Positions 49,754 to 53,102 of a DNA stretch of 53,102 bases are shown in pieces (the stretch's first letter is position 1; each line of letters begins with the position of its first letter). Below the pieces are notes generated by a model. It saw nothing but the letters and a program-made list of their open reading frames with translations, was not told where the DNA came from and made no database searches. A program made the position numbers and the translations under genes. Source of the DNA: Polaromonas sp. (GTDB lineage Bacteria; Pseudomonadota; Gammaproteobacteria; Burkholderiales; Burkholderiaceae_C); the NCBI RefSeq assembly GCF_029945685.1, contig NZ_JAQSDA010000004.1, positions 1 through 53,102 on the forward strand, written 5' to 3'.

Positions 49754-50665
49754 ATGAAAAGCGCGCTATTCCGATGGTGGGATGGCGACATCGGCTACAG
49801 CTTTCGCACCTCTCCGGTGGCGATGGCTGCAGCTGCAGTCGCCCTCATCTGCATCTTCTGTTCGGTGTTTGCGGGCTTTGTGGCGCCGCACAACCCGTTT
49901 GACCTGACGACGCTCGAACTGAGCGATGCCCGCCTGCCGCCGGCCTGGTCGGCCGAAGGCTCGAGCAAGTACCTGCTGGGTACCGACGACCAGGGGCGGG
50001 ACATCCTGTCTGCCCTGATGTACGGTGCCCGCGTTTCCCTGGCGGTGGGTTTTGCCTCGGTGATCCTGTCGGTCGTGTTCGGCGTGGGCATGGGCTTGCT
50101 GGCCGGGTTTTACGGCGGCTGGATTGACTCTGCCCTGATGCGCCTGTGCGACGTGATGCTGTCTTTCCCGGCCATTCTGGTGGCGCTGTTGATTGCGGGG
50201 GTGGGGCGAGCCCTGTTCCCCAACGCGCAGGATTCCCTGGCGCTGGGGGTGCTGATCATATCGATCACGCTCACGGGATGGGTGCAATACGCCAGAACGG
50301 TGAGGGGCTCGACCCTGGTCGAGCGCAACAAGGAGTACGTGCAGGCGGCACGCGTGACCGGTGTGACACCGATGCGCATCATGCGCCGCCATGTGCTGCC
50401 CAATGTGATGGGGCCGGTGCTGGTGCTGGCAACCATCCAGGTGGCCACGGCCATCATCACCGAAGCCACCCTGTCCTTCCTCGGCGTAGGCGCGCCACCC
50501 ACGTCGCCTTCGCTGGGCACCCTGATCCGCATCGGCAACGACTACCTGTTTTCCGGGGAATGGTGGATCACCGTGTTTCCAGGCTTGATGCTGGTGCTGA
50601 TTTCGTTGAGCGTGAACCTGCTGGGCGACTGGCTGCGTGATGCGTTGAACCCGAGATTGAGATAG
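49754..50665 (+). CDS. dppC: Peptide ABC transporter permease, DppC-type
   Basis: A 303-residue inner-membrane permease. The N-terminal SPVAMAAAAVALICIFCSVF helix, the periplasmic LLGTDDQGRDILSALMYGAR segment and the EAA loop VQAARVTGVTPMRIMRRHVL define the DppC/OppC group. The ATG at 49754 is preferred to a TTG one codon earlier. It begins 9 bp after the second binding-protein gene. The gap to the ATPase gene holds a palindromic element (50671-50745). Confidence 0.92.
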   Translation: MKSALFRWWDGDIGYSFRTSPVAMAAAAVALICIFCSVFAGFVAPHNPFDLTTLELSDARLPPAWSAEGSSKYLLGTDDQGRDILSALMYGARVSLAVGFASVILSVVFGVGMGLLAGFYGGWIDSALMRLCDVMLSFPAILVALLIAGVGRALFPNAQDSLALGVLIISITLTGWVQYARTVRGSTLVERNKEYVQAARVTGVTPMRIMRRHVLPNVMGPVLVLATIQVATAIITEATLSFLGVGAPPTSPSLGTLIRIGNDYLFSGEWWITVFPGLMLVLISLSVNLLGDWLRDALNPRLR

Positions 50666-50670
50666 ACATG

Positions 50671-50745
50671 GCGCTCACGCTTGTCGCTTCGCGTACTTCG
50701 CTGCCCCCCGGGGGGGCTAATTTCCCTTGGGGCGGCCCGGCGGGA
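50671..50745 (-). repeat. Palindromic element, copy D (between dppC and dppD)
   Basis: The reverse-orientation copy: GCGGCCCG...CCCCCCGGGGGGG-type hairpin and the end GACAAGCGTGAGCGC on the minus strand. It is non-coding here, filling most of the 120 bp between the two genes. Confidence 0.85.
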
Positions 50746-50785
50746 CATTGCCTGGCCCCCGCGCTTTATCCCTGTTGAGCACGCA

Positions 50786-51763
50786 ATGAGTCTTTTACAA
50801 GTCAAGAACCTGATCGTCGAGTTTCCCGGCCGGCGCGGTACGCTGCGGGCGCTGGACGACATTTCGTTTGATATCGCACCCGGCGAAATCCTGGGCGTGG
50901 TCGGTGAGTCGGGCGCCGGCAAGTCGCTGACCGGCGCCGCCATCATCGGGCTGCTGGAGCCGCCCGGTCGCATTGGCGGCGGGCAGATCCTGCTCGAAGG
51001 CGAACGCATCGACAACCTGCCCTACGAGCAGATGCGTCATATTCGCGGCCGCAAGATCGGGGCCATTTTCCAGGACCCCTTGACCTCGCTGAACCCGCTG
51101 TACACGGTGGGCCGGCAGCTGATCGAAACGATACAGGCGCATTTGCCGGTCAGCAACGCGGAAGCGCGCCAACGCGCCATTTCGCTGCTGCAGGACACCG
51201 GCATTCCGGCGGCCGAGCAGCGCATCGAGCATTTCCCGCACCAGTTTTCGGGCGGCATGCGTCAGCGCGTGGTGATTGCCTTGGCGCTGGCCGCCGAACC
51301 CAAGCTGATTGTGGCTGACGAGCCGACGACAGCGCTTGACGTGTCGATCCAGGCGCAGATCATCATGCTGCTCAAGAGCATCTGCAAGAAGCGTGGTGCC
51401 GCCGTGATGCTGATCACCCACGACATGGGCGTGATCGCCGAAACCTGCGACCGCGTGGCCGTGATGTACGCCGGCCGCATTGCCGAAATTGGTCCGGTGC
51501 ATGAGGTGATCAACCACCCGGCTCATCCCTACACCGCAGGCCTGATGGAGGCGATTCCCGACATCACGCTGGATCGCGAACGGCTCAACCAGATTGACGG
51601 GGCCATGCCGCGTCTGAATGCCATTCCGCAAGGCTGCGCCTTCAATCCGCGTTGCCCCAAAGTGTTCGACCGCTGCACACAGGACAGGCCTGACCTCCTA
51701 CCTGCCGGTGCCACACGCGCCGCCTGCTGGCTGCACGCTGCCACGGTGGGAGTGACGGCATGA
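50786..51763 (+). CDS. dppD: Peptide ABC transporter ATPase, DppD-type
   Basis: A 325-residue ATPase. Walker [10 protein letters not shown]-loop [16 protein letters not shown], signature [16 protein letters not shown], Walker [14 protein letters not shown]-loop LITHDMGV. The C-terminal oligopeptide/dipeptide extension carries [15 protein letters not shown], the iron-sulfur-type cysteine motif of this group. The ATG at MSLLQVKN is chosen; upstream in-frame codons are translated repeat. It overlaps dppF by 4 bp. Confidence 0.94.
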   Translation: MSLLQVKNLIVEFPGRRGTLRALDDISFDIAPGEILGVVGESGAGKSLTGAAIIGLLEPPGRIGGGQILLEGERIDNLPYEQMRHIRGRKIGAIFQDPLTSLNPLYTVGRQLIETIQAHLPVSNAEARQRAISLLQDTGIPAAEQRIEHFPHQFSGGMRQRVVIALALAAEPKLIVADEPTTALDVSIQAQIIMLLKSICKKRGAAVMLITHDMGVIAETCDRVAVMYAGRIAEIGPVHEVINHPAHPYTAGLMEAIPDITLDRERLNQIDGAMPRLNAIPQGCAFNPRCPKVFDRCTQDRPDLLPAGATRAACWLHAATVGVTA

Positions 51764-52860
51764 GCAACAGCGAAACCACAAGCGTGGGTGGCCATTTTCC
51801 CGCAGGGCCGCCCCAAGGGAAAACAGCCACCTCGGGGGGCAGCGACGTAGGCGCAGCGACGAGCGTGGGGGCACCTCTCGTTCAGGCTTTTGACCTGGCC
51901 AAGACCTTCGACGTTTCCCCGCCCTGGTTGAACCGGGTGCTGGAGGGCAAGCCCAGGCTGATGCTGCACGCCGTCGACGGCGTCAGCTTCGAGATTGAAA
52001 AAGGCAAGACATTGGCCCTGGTCGGTGAATCGGGCTGTGGCAAAAGCACGGTGGCCCGATTGCTGGTGGGCCTGTACGAGCCCACCCGTGGCGGCCTGAC
52101 CTTTGACGGGCAAGATGCCCATGCGGCCTTCAAGACACCGCAAGGCCGGCAGCTGCGGCGCCGCATCCAGATGATTTTCCAGGACCCGTACGCGAGCCTG
52201 AATCCGCGCTGGATCGTGGAGGACATCGTGGGTGAGCCGCTCAAGGAACACGGCCTGATCACCAACGAGGCCGAGCTCAAGGCGCGCGTGGGCGAACTGC
52301 TCAAGTCGGTCGGCCTGTCCCCGCTGGACATGGTCAAGTTTCCGCACCAGTTTTCGGGCGGCCAGCGCCAGCGCATCTCGATTGCCCGGGCACTCGCCAC
52401 CGAGCCGGAATTTCTGGTTTGTGACGAACCGACCTCGGCGCTCGATGTGAGTGTGCAGGCGCAGGTGCTCAACATCATGAAAGACCTGCAGCGCGAGCGC
52501 GGGCTGACCTACCTGTTCATCTCGCACAACCTCGCGGTGGTGCGCCATGTCAGTGACCAGGTGGGCGTGATGTACCTCGGACGGCTGGTCGAACTGTCGG
52601 ACAAGCAGACGCTGTTTGCCAACCCGAAGCACCCTTACACACGCATGCTGCTGGACGCGATCCCGAAAATGCACGACACCGGCCGCGCCCGCACCCCGGT
52701 ACAGGGCGAGGTGCCCAACCCCTTGAGCCCGCCGACCGGCTGCACCTTCCACCCGCGCTGCCCGCACGTCAACGACCGCTGCCGCGCCGAGCGGCCGCAG
52801 CTCCTGAGCATCCAGGGCGTGAAGATCGCCTGCCACGCTGTCGAAGAAGGCCGTATCTAG
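51760..52860 (+). CDS. dppF: Peptide ABC transporter ATPase, DppF-type, with repeat-encoded N terminus
   Basis: A 366-residue ATPase. Walker [10 protein letters not shown], signature [16 protein letters not shown], Walker [13 protein letters not shown]-loop ISHNLAVV, C-terminal [15 protein letters not shown]. The family domain starts at about residue 40 ([20 protein letters not shown]). Residues ~8-37 ([20 protein letters not shown]...) are read from palindromic element C and have no family counterpart. The start overlaps the dppD stop (ATGA), so the insertion occurred between the coupled start codon and the domain. Confidence 0.94.
   Translation: MSNSETTSVGGHFPAGPPQGKTATSGGSDVGAATSVGAPLVQAFDLAKTFDVSPPWLNRVLEGKPRLMLHAVDGVSFEIEKGKTLALVGESGCGKSTVARLLVGLYEPTRGGLTFDGQDAHAAFKTPQGRQLRRRIQMIFQDPYASLNPRWIVEDIVGEPLKEHGLITNEAELKARVGELLKSVGLSPLDMVKFPHQFSGGQRQRISIARALATEPEFLVCDEPTSALDVSVQAQVLNIMKDLQRERGLTYLFISHNLAVVRHVSDQVGVMYLGRLVELSDKQTLFANPKHPYTRMLLDAIPKMHDTGRARTPVQGEVPNPLSPPTGCTFHPRCPHVNDRCRAERPQLLSIQGVKIACHAVEEGRI
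51778..51872 (+). repeat. Palindromic element, copy C (in frame in dppF)
   Basis: GGGCCGCCCCAAGGGAAAAC, the CACCTCGGGGGGC hairpin region and the shared end GACGAGCGTGGGGGC. It is translated in the plus-strand frame as about 28 residues of the DppF N terminus, opposite in orientation to the coding use in copies A and B. Confidence 0.85.
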
Positions 52861-52861
52861 C

Positions 52862-52925
52862 TGCTCCTGTTTTTGTAGCTTCTGGCGCTTGATGGATAAG
52901 GGCTAGGGGTCGATTTCACTTAAGA
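52862..52925 (+). repeat. Dispersed stem-loop repeat, copy g
   Basis: GTTTTTGTAGCTTCTGGCGC followed by TTGATGGATAAGGGCTAGGG and GTCGATTTCACTT. It begins within two bases of the dppF stop codon. Confidence 0.8.
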
Positions 52926-53102
52926 GATCGGATGAAATCCTTTGCGGCATCACGCTGCGCTGGTGGTTCGCAGTGGACAGTAGGCGTAACTCCCCACTCC
53001 CTCCCCCCGCCCCGCTGGGCGATGGCGGGGAGCTTCATTTGGCCGCGTGTGCTGCGATCGGGTGCCTACATGACGGCCGCGTGCCCCGACGTGGCGCGGC
53101 AA
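52926..53102. other. Gene-free right edge of window
   Basis: No gene is recognised. A CCCCGCC...GGCGGGG stem-loop (about 53005-53031) could terminate the peptide-transport operon. The segment just before it may belong to another dispersed intergenic repeat. Confidence 0.35.

Noticed and set aside
1..53102. CRISPR array, rRNA or tRNA genes
   Set aside because: No regularly spaced identical repeats and no recognisable rRNA or tRNA sequences were seen.

Overview
The window reads as a chromosomal segment of a GC-rich betaproteobacterium, most likely family Comamonadaceae (Polaromonas/Rhodoferax/Variovorax-like). The reasons are a GcvA-like LysR gene divergent from a DUF2917 gene, the glmU...lrp-glmS neighbourhood, Coq7-type ubiquinone hydroxylation, a Gram-negative trimeric porin, and several short dispersed repeats of a kind I associate with that family. 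This assignment is inference from gene content and style; no rRNA or tRNA gene is visible.

Layout. 0.3-6.5 kb: LysR/DUF2917, a TfoX-domain gene, a TetR-MBL hydrolase pair around a near-perfect operator, two BLUF blue-light-sensor genes divergent from an FNR-like regulator, and two small hypothetical genes. 6.6-12.8 kb: the amino-sugar core (glmU, three lipoprotein genes, an Lrp/AsnC regulator divergent from glmS). 12.98-25.05 kb: a 12,064-bp mobile element sits downstream of glmS. It is bounded by ~27-bp terminal inverted repeats and a GCACT 5-bp target duplication, and the insertion lies 21-25 bp after a glmS-like stop codon, which is the geometry of Tn7. The element carries no transposition genes, only cargo: four regulator-centred modules (tautomerase/LysR; TetR/MBL hydrolase/alpha-beta hydrolase/CmcJ-like oxygenase/chromene-carboxylate-isomerase-like; LysR/MFS/small membrane protein/PEP-mutase-like; GlxA-type regulator/dienelactone hydrolase) plus two dead transposase fragments. 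Around it lie three extra copies of the last codons of glmS that differ by synonymous changes, which points to repeated insertions at this site.

25.3-40 kb: zinc-ribbon PhnA-like protein, SlyD, an ArgP-like LysR, a 271-bp MITE-like palindrome directly in front of dadA, a TonB-dependent receptor, queC, an SbmA-type ABC transporter, enoyl-CoA hydratase, 5'-nucleotidase, the late cobalamin genes cobC-cobS-cobT with a CWC zinc protein, and ilvA. A candidate ~100-nt small RNA with its own promoter and terminator lies upstream of ilvA. 40-44 kb: OsmC-family protein, coq7, an orphan Phd-type antitoxin, a major porin and a DUF3047 lipoprotein. 44.2-52.9 kb: a seven-gene oligopeptide ABC transport operon with two substrate-binding proteins and an internal M20 amidohydrolase.

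Two dispersed repeat families run through the host part. One is a ~60-bp stem-loop repeat that often abuts stop codons. The other is a ~75-bp palindromic element that is translated in frame inside three different proteins (5'-nucleotidase, CobT, DppF).
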